Below are positions 36,751-47,940 of a stretch of 64,000 nt of DNA, piece after piece. The notes under the pieces were generated by a model, which was not told where the DNA came from, made no database searches, and saw nothing but the letters and a program-made list of their open reading frames with translations. The position numbers and the translations under genes are program-made. Location of the stretch: NCBI RefSeq assembly GCF_004027225.2, contig NC_046360.1:4762001-4826000 (forward strand), read 5' to 3'. Position 1 is the first letter of the stretch. Each line of letters starts with the position of its first letter. The DNA is from Strigops habroptila (Eukaryota; Chordata; Aves; Psittaciformes; Psittacidae).

Positions 36751-36777
36751 ATGGGCAGGAGCCCGCCGCGGGGCTGA
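36751..36777 (+). CDS. Upstream ORF 2, 8 codons
   Basis: It encodes MGRSPPRG then TGA, with G at -3 and G at +4. It ends 136 bases before the main start, leaving room for reinitiation. Confidence 0.4.
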   Translation: MGRSPPRG

Positions 36778-36817
36778 GCGGCGCTCCGGAGCGAGGTGTT
36801 GCGTGTTAAGCTCGGCG

Positions 36818-36856
36818 ATGGCGCGGCCGCAGCGGGCGGCGGACAGGGAGAGCTAG
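36818..36856 (+). CDS. Upstream ORF 3, 12 codons
   Basis: It encodes MARPQRAADRES then TAG, with G at -3 and G at +4. It is the closest of the three upstream ORFs, its stop lying 56 bases before the main start. Confidence 0.4.
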   Translation: MARPQRAADRES

Positions 36857-36912
36857 CGGCATCGGCGGAGCGCCCCGGAGCCGCGCCCGGGACCTGTCCC
36901 CGTCTCCTCGGC

Positions 36913-36988
36913 ATGGCGGGGGCTGCCCGCGGCGGCGGGCCCCGCTGCCCGGCTGTCAGCCTGCTGCTCGGAGCCCTGCTGTGCGGAG
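36913..36988 (+). CDS. First coding exon: signal peptide of a secreted or membrane protein, gene not identified
   Basis: The ATG has a strong Kozak context (G at -3, G at +4). Its frame gives MAGAARGGGPRC followed by PAVSLLLGALLCG: a short basic N-region (Arg6, Arg11), a hydrophobic core (about residues 14-23), and small residues near a likely cleavage site. The exon ends GAG|gtaagc, a strong donor, after the first base of codon 26. A signal-peptide exon in a CpG island, phase 1, followed by a very long intron, is typical of immunoglobulin-superfamily and related receptor genes; that is inference from architecture only. The frame stays open upstream to a GTG codon at 36796 without another ATG, and downstream into the intron to 37170. 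I could not match these residues to a named protein. The remaining exons lie beyond, or possibly begin at 58298. Confidence 0.8.
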
Positions 36989-39900
36989 GTAAGCACTTGT
37001 CGCCGGGCGCTGGCGGGGCTGCGGGCGGGGGGCGGCCGGCGCTGAGCTGGGGCGAGGAGCGGAGTCACCAGTTGATCGCGGGCGGATCGCGCTGGGCTGC
37101 TCTGCAGCTTCAGGCTGCGACTGCAACTCTGGAACTCATTCCGAAGCAAGCGTCTTGTTTTCCACCGTAGCGGCGTGTGAAGTACTCCTGTCTCCTTCTT
37201 TCCCCGTTGTCTTTTCTTTTAAATCCTGCCGCTGTCTGTCTCTGCCGTTTTAAAATCATCTCCTCCCCCACCCCCCCTTTTTATTTTTCCTCTCCTGTTT
37301 ATTTGAATGGTAGGAAACCTCGCAAGCTTGCATGAACTAAAATGAGAAACGGGGAAAGTTTCCTTTCTTTCTGCCTCAACAATGATGGTATTTGCAAATG
37401 CATCTTAATTACTGCGTTGTGTTAAAAGGATCTTCTCTGTGGGAGAAGGATGTCCCAGTCCCGGCTTGGAACGGAATATGGGGAGTGGTGAAAGCTGTAA
37501 GAGGCACCAGGAATACAGTGACAGTGTTTAGGAATACCGTCCTTTAAATTATATTGGAGTTGTGCGGTGGTAGCTCTAGAGGCTGGATAGAAGCCCTATT
37601 ACCTGGACTGGACAAGATGCTTGTTATCTTGATTAAAGGGAGAGTTGAGGAACAGGTTTGTCTTAGCAGAGAGGTCATTTGAACAGTCTGCTGTTTTTTC
37701 TCATCGCTGAACTTCTCTGATCAAAGAGTCCCTTTGACAAAGGCAGATCTTATTTAAAGTGACTCAGGGGTGCAAATCGTGCATGATCCAAACAGGGATT
37801 TCTGTGCAGAATAGTAGGTGACTGTCATTCTCAACACTTCTTGTTTTTTTGCTGAGACCATGATAGTTGTGGGTATTTTCTAAAAACATGCCCTTCTTCC
37901 CCTTTGGGGAGTGGGGGCTGGAAACTTGTTAAGCTCTCTGCAATTCCTTCTGTGTTGCCATCCCTAGTAATAAAAAAAAAAAAAAATAAATTTGCTTTTT
38001 ATCCAGCTGGTATTAGTGGTGCTGTTTGACTGTCTGTACTAATAAAAGACTCTTCATTGTTTAGTTTGGTCAGTCCTGCCAACCTCTCTCCCAGGGTAGT
38101 TGATTGTAGAGGCAGGTGTGAGATATACAGAAGTATCTCAAGAGTGAATCAAGGGCAGAATCAGTAGCAATCCATAAAGGGACTTTTCCCACCCTGATTG
38201 GTAGGGAAAACAAAGTACTTGGCAGAAAATTGCATGGCCTCTTAATGCCGATCATTTCAATATAGTACATTAAAATTAATGGACATCCCAGTGACTCTAC
38301 GTGCTCTGAAAGTGCTGATTTGAGAAGTGTAAAATACAGATTTCTGTTTTGATTGCTGCAGCCTGGAGGTGAGAATTATATTAGCTTTGTGCTCACCTTC
38401 AGAGACTCCACAAGATTAAGATTTGTAAAGAGGGTCTGGCGTTTTTCTGGGGCAGCGTGTCTTGTGTGCCATGCAGCTTTGACAGTCACAAATGCATCTT
38501 CTCCATTAAGCGTTTGCGTTAGACTCAATATATTGAGTTAGGCACTGATATATGGACATTTTCTATATGAAAATATTTTTAGAAGAGGAGTACATAGGTT
38601 ATGCTGCTGCTTAAGGTGGGAGAAAGTGCTACAGCGAGAGGTTATAAACAACCGAACCTCATTAAGCCCTTTCTCACTGCTGGAACCTGGGTCAGCATTG
38701 ACTCAGACTGTAAAAAAAAGTCAGTAGTGGTGCCACTGCTAGCAGCAGCTGCTGGGGGGTTCTGGGCTATGCTCTACGAGAATAAAAGAGAAAATATTAC
38801 TTCAGGGAAGAAAAGCAGAGCTTCTGAGCAGGGAATTTGCCTCTCAGCATTGCTGGGCACAGTATGATTTTGAAAAGAGCTGGTTAATTAAACTTATTTA
38901 ATAAGGTGTTTGTATGGTTTCCTTGTGAGGCCTTAACAAGCATTTCATTTGTGTTTCCCTTGTGTATTTGCACTCTTTTTGTTGGCATGTTAGGATAGTG
39001 ATTGTTCTTGAGAGCTAAAGTCCAACTAAATGAAAGTCACTTTATAGCTCGCAAGCGAAAACGTTTGTAAATGTGCTGAGAAACTTACTATTATAGACAA
39101 GTTGTCATTTGCTATTTAAAGAGCTATATTTACTTCTCGGAACTCATTAGCATCTCCTATCAGGCCTGAATTTCTAAGAAAATTCTCCTGAAATGTTGCC
39201 TTAGGCTTCAGTGTGCCATTATGCTGTGGTTATTATCTGGCCAATAATGTTAATTCATTCAATCTCAAGAAAGAAGCTTGGCATTTAATTTAAGCCATGC
39301 CTCTAGTCAGACCAGGGTGTATAAAAAGTCAGTGTGCAAAAGTGCTTTTGCATTTAGGTGTAAGCACATGTTTCACATACCAGTTATTGGATGCCTGTTC
39401 CCTAGGTGGAGAGTGTGTGTGTGAAATCATATTTACATAAGTAAATCCCAAGTGTATATATCTTCCTTTCAGGAAATGACCTCTTTTCAGCAAAGTGCTA
39501 ATGAATGTGCTTAAGCCTCTTTATAGCCAATAGGAAGTATTCATGAGCTCGAAGTGAGATTTTTTTTTTTAATTATTTTCTTGAATCAAAGCATAAATGC
39601 GAGCACAAGTGTACAGATTTACTTTATTGTGTAGTGCACGAATAACTGGGAATCCTCAGTGTCAGATTGGCTGTGAACTATAACAAGAATCGTAGAAACT
39701 GGAAGTGCAGAATCCCAAAAAAGTGTTTAAGGATGCTCAGCTAAAGGATTAATTTGTTTGCACAAGGTGTACGTATGTGCAAGAAAGTATTGAACATGAG
39801 CAGATGATAAAGGTGTATGGAGTTACCAGAATTTTAGGTACTGAAGTAGTGTTTGAACACAAATGCAAACACAGTTGTGCATCCATAGGTTGGTATAGCA

Positions 39901-41239
39901 CCTGCTTTGGTTATGCTCTTTTGTGCCACAATCACGCCTTACGTCCTTGTTTTAGATACACCGATGTGGAAACTGATTGAGACTCTTTATTTTGAATATA
40001 ATTTCATTCCAGTTTTAAATTGTTTAAGCAATGAAATTAGGTTTTTTGTATCTTATTGTGACAGTTCAATATCATGGCATACCCTAGTGTTAGGGAAAAC
40101 GTCCTCATTTTTCTCTTTCTTCATTTCATCCTGTTAGTGCTAGCTAAGAACACAGCAGGGACCTGCATTATGTGAAATTATAACTACATGGAGTTTTTTA
40201 AGTGGCTAATCTCTTTTGGATATAACACTTTCAAAATGGAGATTGTGTTATTAATATTCTAATTTACTTTTTTACATATTTGGTAGCAGATCTTAAAGTT
40301 TATTAGACACTGTACTTACCTAGTAAAATACCCAGCAGTTGTATTATAAATGGCTGTTCAAGCATGCTTCTAAATGCATGATTCTGATATAAAACATCAT
40401 ACCTGTAATTGCCTTTCTACTGCATGGATATGCTTCTGGTTCTTGAATTGGGGAACTAAGTATTTGTATGAAATGAAGTAATAAACAGCACACCATTATG
40501 TTTTCTTAAATGGCTGAATATTAGTATTGACAAACTATTTTCATTGAGATGAAGGGATGGGGATTTTATTGAGAATTGGGATTTAGTTCTGCATTTTTCT
40601 TCTTAAACTGTGCTGTGAAATCACTAGTTCAGCACCACTGGAAAGGTGGCTTGTAAGGAATAGCTCAAACTCTATCAATAATGGGAGATTTGCTAGCAGT
40701 GTTAGTATTAAAACTTTCCTGGGTAGAGTTTTCAAGGTAATGCCCCTCTGCAGTAAATCTCTCTGAGCTGTGGTTAGTACCTGTGGTTAGAGTCATGCCT
40801 ATGTAAGACAGTTAATCAAGAGACGAATAAGTAAATGAAAGTTTGAAATCTTCAGATTATGATCATGCCATTGAAGAGGTGTCAGAGATTTGTTGTTCTG
40901 AATCCCAGTTTTCTTCAAGGCTTTGGTAAACCCTTTGATTTACTCAGATGCTGCATGCAAGTTTGTGCTGCCACACTGAGATTTTTGGCAGTAGTTCGCA
41001 TCTGGCAGGCTCCGCTAGATGTGTCCTAGCTATTTTGAGAGAGACAAAAAAGCATATTATGTTAAAAGATGTAAAAGTGAAAGGGCAGCAAGTTGAGAGA
41101 ACTAAAGTATGTAAAGACAGTAATTGAAAAGCATCTACTATGGATGTTAAAAAGATAAGAGGATGTAAGAGAAAGCAAACACATATTTTGGGTGACTTAA
41201 AATAATACTTCTCCATTAGTTTGAAGGAGGCATTTACTG

Positions 41240-41268
41240 TATCCTAGGTAGGTTTGATACCTAGGATA
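41240..41268. repeat. Perfect hairpin, 11-bp arms, 7-base loop
   Basis: TATCCTAGGTA, loop GGTTTGA, TACCTAGGATA. The arms are exact inverse complements and each contains CCTAGG. It lies about 400 bases from the low-coordinate end of the Gypsy fossil. It could be a transposon end or a chance hairpin. Confidence 0.9.
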
Positions 41269-41649
41269 AAAAGATGGAAAGTAGATATAGTGAAAGGAAA
41301 GCTTTGTAGCGGGAATTGGACCTTGTTTCTTCTGCCAGGAATATTACTGTCTTGCTGTTTTCATCAGTCGTTTCCTTCTTTCTGTCCCTGTCTCATTCAT
41401 TATGATTGTCATTTTGTTGGTGAGAGACTTGATCCTGGTTTGACCTCTTAATCCAGTGGGACCTTTTTGTTTGCTTAGTACCTAAACACCGCAGTGATAC
41501 AAATACAAGCAATATTTTGTGATGCTGTAAGGTGTTAACTTTTAAGGTGTTTGGCTGAAATTTGAGTGCTCTGTCCTTCATAGTGATAAGCAATAACTTT
41601 CTGGCCAGAAAACTTGCTTTTGTCTAGCTCAAACTCTTGTCCTGACTTG

Positions 41650-42145
41650 CTCTTACAGGCCTGAGTCCTTTATATTTTATTCAGTCTTCCTTACAGACTC
41701 AGTACTCTAGCAAAACAGTTTCACAGTGTTCAGCTCTTCAAGCAGTTGTACTGTTTTGTGTTCTGTGGACTGGCTCAGGCTCTAGTGACAGATGTGACCC
41801 CTTTGAAACAGGGACGGACAAATGGTGCATTCAAAGTTCATAGCTTCTGCAGTCTCCTCACTTAGAGGTATCTGGTAAAAGCCTGCGGATGCATCTAGCT
41901 TTGGAAATAATTTCAGTCCAGTAGTGCCTGTGTGTCTGTTTTAGTTAGCAAATGGAAATACTCTATCTATTTGTTCACATTTTTTTGGGTCAATACACAG
42001 CCTTAGGTCACCATTTTTCTTTTCAACTGTATCTAGTGAAATGACCCAGTGAGTCTACTCTTCTATTTTCTTTGCTATTCCAAAGCATATTAATCTGTTG
42101 GGCTTGAATTCCATAAATAAAGTGTCATCCCCATCACTGAAATTA
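41650..42145 (-). pseudogene. Fossil Ty3/Gypsy-type reverse transcriptase (decayed retrotransposon pol)
   Basis: The minus strand keeps one frame from about 42142 to 41760 with only three in-frame stops: TAG at 42055-42057, TAA at 41941-41943 and TAG at 41782-41784. It reads GIAKKIEE, stop, THWV, then VEKKNGDLRLCIDPKK (about 41981-42027), and later LFPKLDASAGFYQIPLSEE, whose core spans 41860-41901. These match the early reverse-transcriptase blocks of Ty3/Gypsy elements: the EPTxWV segment, KKNGxLRICxDP, and FSKLDAxxGFYQIxLxEES with the first catalytic Asp in LDA. Further on, QLLEEL and a shifted KDSGL (41656-41672) resemble the next blocks. The second catalytic block (Y/VDD) was not found. 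No LTRs, integrase or poly-purine tract were seen. The element is dead and ancient, lying antisense in the intron. Confidence 0.85.
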
Positions 42146-44127
42146 CAGGCATCTTTTCAGCACTGGTCAATTAGGCGAACTTTTCTCTAGGGAAGTACAT
42201 CTTGACTAAGTGGTTCTTTGCCACTACACTTAAGAAGTGTGCTAATGTCTTACTATTGCATCACTCACATCTTGGGTCAGTAACTTTGTGCTTGGAAACA
42301 ACCTTTTTTGGCACTTCTTTTGCTTGACTAACACAGATCATACTAATCGTAGTTGCACTGTCATTATCAAAAGCATTCATTTACAACCGTGCAGCTTTAG
42401 CAGGTTGACAGACATAAATAGCTAGACAAGTCTCCTTAAGTGGACACTTCTTTTATTTATACTGCAGTACGAATTTAATCTGATTCTACCATCTGCTAGT
42501 GTTACAAGTGTCATGTATAAGGTCAAGCACCTTTTAGGTTACTTGTTTCTTCTCACAGAGTATTTTCCATTTTCTTCTACAGTTGTTATAAAGTTTCTGT
42601 AATTTTATAGAAGGATGATGTGAAGTTTTTAATATTTTTATCAAAAATACATTAATATCTGTTGCTACCAGAATTTCTGCATTTGGTGCTTTTTAGTTGT
42701 ATGTTCCTCTTTAAGATCAGGAAACACAAACCTGCTGCAAGGGGAGACTGCAATGAATTGCCCCTTTCAGTGCTATGAAGCAAATGCTAAGCCCTAAAAC
42801 AGTGGTTAGGAATTTGACTTTTATATGGAAACTTTGAAGTTAAATAAGAATGTAAAGGTGGGAAAGCTTGCTTCGTTATGAAAAAAAGACTTTGAAAAGA
42901 GTTTATGCTTTTGGATATTAAAAAAAGACTTAACAGTGTCCTGAGCACATCTAAAAGTCAGTTCTTTGTGCATGAAGAGGAAATCTGAGGTAAATAAAAG
43001 GAAAGCTGATATCCAGTGATACTGATGCAACAAAGGGGTTGGTCCATTAGATTCTGCTTGTTAACTGCAATGTGTAATCACAGAGTATAGATGTTGAAAT
43101 ATATCCACCAATACATCTGATGTTGTATTACTTACATAATTGCTGTGCTTTTCTGCTTGGTAAAATTTTTCAACTAAGCAGGTCTTAATTTGAAAATATT
43201 TTTGAAACTGGTATATTTTACAAAACTATTTACTTTTAAAATTGTGCTTGCATCTAAAATTTACCAAGTTAATATATTTTGTGAAGTTAACTTTCGCATG
43301 GATTTTATCACTTTGACTTCAGGTAGATGTATTCAAATACAAAATGATAAAAGTGTAGATACTTGATAGAGCACGTCATTAGTATTTTTCTATAATATTG
43401 TTTGGATCTTTCAAAAATGAACCAGCTCTTTGTAACTGCTGTGAAAAGATTTGTCATTCCAAATGACTTTTGAAAAGCATTTTAACATTATGTAACATTT
43501 TTTTTTCCTTCTGATTAAGAATGAAAGTAAACTTTAAAATGTTAGTTTCTGTCTTTGTGAAATTCCATTTTCCAACCAGTTGTATTGCCTGAGGGTGCAG
43601 TTCCTTACCAGCTTGAGCCAATGTAAGTTGATGCTGCCAGGTTTCTGCCCTCTCCCAAACCGAGCAACACTCGTTTTCTGCCAACTCTGGCATGCTTCTA
43701 ATTCCTCTGTAAGCAGCTTCAGGCAGATAAAGCACATAAAATACTTTATTTTTTAAATTATTTTATAAAGGGTAAGTTTGTATCACCTTGAGATCAACTT
43801 ACTGCTTGTATAAGCAAAAAAGAAGATGGGCCCACTGGGGGAGGGACAGCTTAAACAAGTACTGTACTGCAGCCTAGCACTTGCAGTGGTATGGCTTTAA
43901 TTTGTTCCTGGGACACTACAGTAAAAAAAGATTGTTATGGGAGTTGCTTACATCATATATCCAATGCAGGATATTAAACACTGAGAGGTTAGAGAACATG
44001 AGAAGCACTTCGTAAATGATGCAGCTTTGATTTCTGTATTGGGTGTGTTTTTCTTATTCTGCTGATTCTGTACCATTTTGAACACATAAAAGTGAAGCTT
44101 ACATTAATGTGTTGTCATTTCCTCATG

Positions 44128-44155
44128 GTAGAATGCACTCCAGGTAGAATGCACT
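44128..44155. repeat. 13-bp direct repeat
   Basis: GGTAGAATGCACT occurs at 44128-44140 and 44143-44155. It is a small local duplication. Confidence 0.8.
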
Positions 44156-45040
44156 TTTTGATGCCTAAGATAAAACTCTTCTTCTGAACTCAAACCAAAT
44201 ACACATTGCCACCTCAACCCCCACCCACCACCGCCCAATAAAAAAGCACCCAAACCCCCAACTTTCTTGCACTATTATTACAAACAGGACTGGTAGCACT
44301 GCTTCTTATTAGAATTGCCATTAAAAGAGTTTGGGTTTAGTTTCTTACAAATTCCCCAACCCTTCCATTAACTGTTTCAGCTAAAATACTCCATGCCAAG
44401 CATCTGCCTCAGATTGAATACTTTTTTTCTTTTCCAGAACTTCAGCCAAGAGTTCAGTGGTTTACAAGAACAGAGCTGGTGGAGGGGGGGGAAGCTGTGG
44501 ATTTTCCTTTGTTTAAATAGAGTTGCTGACCTCTTCTTTGAGAAGATACACCGATGAAACTTGGCAGGAGGAGACTTGTGAGATTGCTGAGAAAATAGTC
44601 CATGGTTGATCTGATGGGATGTCAAGTTAGCAATGTTTGAAAGGATATATTTGCTTATGACAAGGAAAGACTTGATGTGTCCTTACAACTAAATTTTATG
44701 AAAATTGCTATGCAGTGGGCATATGTCATGTCATGGTGAGCTCTACTTTCCTTGCAATTACAGGTCTTCACTGCAGAAGTCTGACCTGGGTAAAGCATAA
44801 GAGCTGTGGGTAGGGATGGTGTCCGTCTTTGTCCAGTGTGAAATCCTTGTGATTTCAGTCATGTGTTGATTGGAAAAAAAAGGATTCAGGCGTGAGCAAA
44901 ATGGGTATAGAAGTACATAGCTGCTAAAGTGTGGGTGTTTTGGTCAGAGCCTGGGATGCAGAGTGCGTTCCTACAGTAGTGATGCGTTGTGCATGAAGGA
45001 GAAATAGAGGTGGATGGGAGGGGTGCAGGCCTAGTGTAAT

Positions 45041-45113
45041 GTCTCCTGCTCCAATGCCCATTGTAACCAGGTAGAACCTTCCTATTGCCGTCAGTGGGTA
45101 GAGAGTCAGGTCC
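45041..45113. repeat. Ancient amniote interspersed repeat fragment
   Basis: TCCTGCTCCAATGCCCATTG, then CTTCCTATTGCCGTCAGTGGG, follows the recurring 'TCCTGCTCCCATTGAAGTCAATGG...CATTGACTTCAATGGGA' pattern of old LINE-derived repeats shared by turtles, crocodiles and birds. Both halves are in order, which makes this the better of the three such pieces in the window. Confidence 0.5.
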
Positions 45114-46570
45114 AACTGTTTTCTGAATTAATTATTTTAATCTTGTTTTCTGCAGCAGAATTATTCTGTCTATCATTGTACAACACCATTAGACTTGTAT
45201 TGAGACAGTGAAACCTAACTGAGCACTGGCCTGTATTTATTGGGCTGTTACAGCATGTTTGTTACAAACACCTCCAGCATTTGCTTAATGTGTGGTGTGT
45301 ATGTGCTGATAGAGAAAGTAATCATGCTGTATCCATCTTTTATTTTTTTTAAACCTGATTCCTTTTGCGCCACTTGATGTGGTGGTTTTCTCTTTTTAAT
45401 TTCATATCTCTGTAGAGAGAGACAGAATGTATGTTTTTGCTCTGTAGAATCAAATGACCTATCACTCTGCTGGCATGAAATAGAGTAGCAAATATAATAA
45501 GTAACTACTGTGGGGAAGGTAATACAGTATTGACTTCTCAGTACCTGTTAATTTTCACTGATCAGAACATCAGGGAAGAGGGAGATTGAATTTGGCTGCC
45601 CCTTAGTGAGGGTGAATACCTGCTTGTGAATAATATTATCCTGAAAACTCAGGAGCGTTTCAGTTTTGCAACAGATTTAGGTAAAAATGTGTAGAGTAGC
45701 AATTTGTATTACACCTTTCATACTTCCTCATAACTATATATTGTTGTTCCTCACATATCTGCATTTTTAATAATGAGTTTAATTTAGGATTTGTTTCTTA
45801 TCTGCTTTGCTCTTCTGATGGGTACTCTGAATCTCGATGATGTCTTTCATACCTCCAGGTGTGCAGTATTGAACTATTTAGATGGAGAAGATGCTTCCCT
45901 ATGTGTGGCTTTAATTTGGGATTTGGACTTGAGTCATCCAGCATATGGGTAGCACAACTAGAAAAGGATCCACGTTTTCTGGAGACGGCGTCAGTGCTAT
46001 AAATGCTTGTTCAGTGGATTTCTATGTGACACACTTTGGCACTAATAGCCAGAGAGCTGCACATGGCTAACACACATTTAAAGCTTGTGCCTCTTGGAAA
46101 AGCTGATGTGACATTACATGAGTTTGTGATTATTCTTGACTAGGTCTCTTGTGTCTATCCTGGGATGTCTTCATTGCATATCTTCAAAGCTTAGTCTTTT
46201 AGATGACAAAGCTTGCTATTAAAAAAAAAAAACCACCAAACAATAAATCGTGTTTTCTTTGGCAGAGTGACTGTCATATTTTCCATCTTTTGTAGGTGTT
46301 CAAAAAGACACTCTTTTGTGAGAGATGCTGTTGAGCTCATACTTTAAATGTCTTTGTGCTTCTGTTGTTCATAATCATCCCATCGACAATTCCAGAAGGA
46401 AGTTTATTAAAAAATTCAGAAATACGCAACTCTCTCCCATGTATTTGTTTAGCATGCCCTCTTGTCAGATCTCAGCAAGAAAAGGGATATTTTAGTGGGA
46501 AGAGCAAGAAATTCTAAGTAGGGTTTCCTCTTTTCTTTAATTTTCTCTCTGGCTCTATGTGCAGATGTGA

Positions 46571-46665
46571 ACGCTTAGGTAACCTCTCAGATTGAATTTG
46601 TTCATCTGTAAAATGGGAACAACTATAGCGCTTGATTACCTTTTTGTTATGATGTAGGTAGAAAA
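46571..46665 (-). repeat. MIR SINE fragment (ancient), inverted
   Basis: GGTAACCTCTCAGATTGAAT and TTCATCTGTAAAATGGGAAC match the inverse of the MIR consensus (TTAACCTCTCTGAGCCTCAG...TCATCTGTAAAATGGGGATAATA). It lies in the intron and is diverged as expected for a pre-amniote insertion. Confidence 0.7.
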
Positions 46666-47852
46666 AAGATTTCTTCTTTGCAAGTTCTTTTTTAAATAAT
46701 ATCTGCAGCTGATTAGACAGTGATGTGAATTACTACTGTTTCATTTTTACCCAGGGGAAAAAACACGCTGATAAAAAATCAGTATCGCGTGATGGTACTT
46801 GGCAATTACCTGCAGGTGCTCATTAGTCATATTTTCATATTGATTCCATAAGCTAATGTGTTGTGCTTTAGAATGTCAGCAAACTAGTAGAAGGAATTGT
46901 GTGTAACATAATGGAATTAGTATTTTCTCTTTTTCTCCTTTGGAATGTCACAAGCAGTGTGGAGATGAAAGGATGCTGCTGACTGGTCTTGAAAGACAAA
47001 TGCTGATCTGGAAACACCTACAGTGCAATGCCCATCTGGAAGGTCTTACCTTATTACGTTATACATTTATTCAAAGAACTGTAGATTCATGGTGTTGCCT
47101 TAGTTATTTCACGGATTAAAGTTGGGTATCTCTGTATTTCAGGCTCAAAGCTTCACAAGTCCTCAAAGCTTCAGGCTTCCATTGAACTTTAGTCTTGGTT
47201 TTGCAAATTCATTTAGAATTAAATTAGCTGAGTGATGAAACTGTGACACTTTAATAGAAATCATCAGATGACATTTAAACACGATCATGTAGTGCAGTAA
47301 TGTCAGAACTGGTTTGAGGTAAAAATCATGCCTTTAGGCAGTATTGTTCAGGGAAGTCACAAAATGCAAATAACTTATTTGAAGAGTACTTAGAATGTTT
47401 TTGTTTTATCTGGGGAGAGGAAAAGAATCCACTTTTGTCAGTAGCACAGATGTGTAAGTTTGGATTTGCATCTACAGTTCTGAGTGCCTACAGAATTTTG
47501 GATGCTGATCCAGACCCTGAATAGATCTCTCAGCTTTGTCATGGGTTCATATTAAATCAAACAAACAGTGGCTCAAACCCACTTAAACTTTAGGAATGTT
47601 CTGACCTTTTTTTACTTTGAGGCTCTTGCACCTACTCTCTTCATTTATCACTTAATAAGAATATGTCAGATTGAAGCCCTGGGTCCCCAATGCTTATTAG
47701 TTTCTCTTGACTTTTTGTAGTGCATCATTTTATGACTGTGGACTTCTCTGAAATTAAAGATGAGATTTTAGTGTTGGAACTTGTACATGAATAACTGCCA
47801 AGACACTGGCATAAGCTGTTGGCTGACCAAGTTCTAGCTCTTTCATAATGAA

Positions 47853-47940
47853 GCAAATTCTGCCCTGTGCAAACTCTGTGATGCCCTGCATATTGCAAGT
47901 GAAATCCTTGTTCTACTTATTTCAGTAGGGGTTTTGCAAT
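47853..47940 (+). repeat. Ancient amniote interspersed repeat fragment
   Basis: CAAATTCTGCCCTGTGCAAA and GTGAAATCCTTGTTCTACTT, then TTTCAGTAGGGGTTTTGCA, resemble the old reptile-bird repeat text 'AAATTCTGCCCTCAGTTACAC...GTGAAATCCTGGCCCCATTGAAGTCAATGGGAGTTTTGCC'. Similarity is by eye. Confidence 0.45.

Larger units (their letters stand above)
35991..37150. promoter_or_regulatory. CpG island promoter of the plus-strand gene
   Basis: Base composition changes abruptly from AT-rich to very G+C-rich, with frequent CpG from about 36200 to 37100. No TATA box is evident, as is usual for such promoters. Readable sites include an overlapping E2F-like TTTCCCGC and Sp1-like CCCGCCCCG (36298-36309), another Sp1-like CCCCGCCC (near 36586), and an NRF1-like TGCGCGAGCGCC near 36359. 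A C run (36397-36407) and a TG/CG tract (36446-36464) lie within it. The transcription start cannot be set from sequence. The first signal-peptide exon lies in its downstream part. Confidence 0.85.

Noticed and set aside
36796..36912. In-frame 5' extension of the signal-peptide exon to position 36796.
   Set aside because: The extension starts at GTG, not ATG. The first ATG in this frame is 36913, which has a strong Kozak context and directly precedes a proper signal peptide.
36229..36914. Long minus-strand frames (135 and 168 codons) in the CpG island, and a 204-codon plus-strand frame at 35931-36545.
   Set aside because: Very G+C-rich DNA has few stops. These frames are Pro/Arg/Ala/Ser-rich low-complexity translations with no domain and are shadows of the promoter.
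43454..43737. Two overlapping minus-strand frames (93 and 67 codons) with protein-like text in the intron.
   Set aside because: No domain, no splice-site support, and two overlapping frames of similar appearance argue for locally low stop density rather than a gene.
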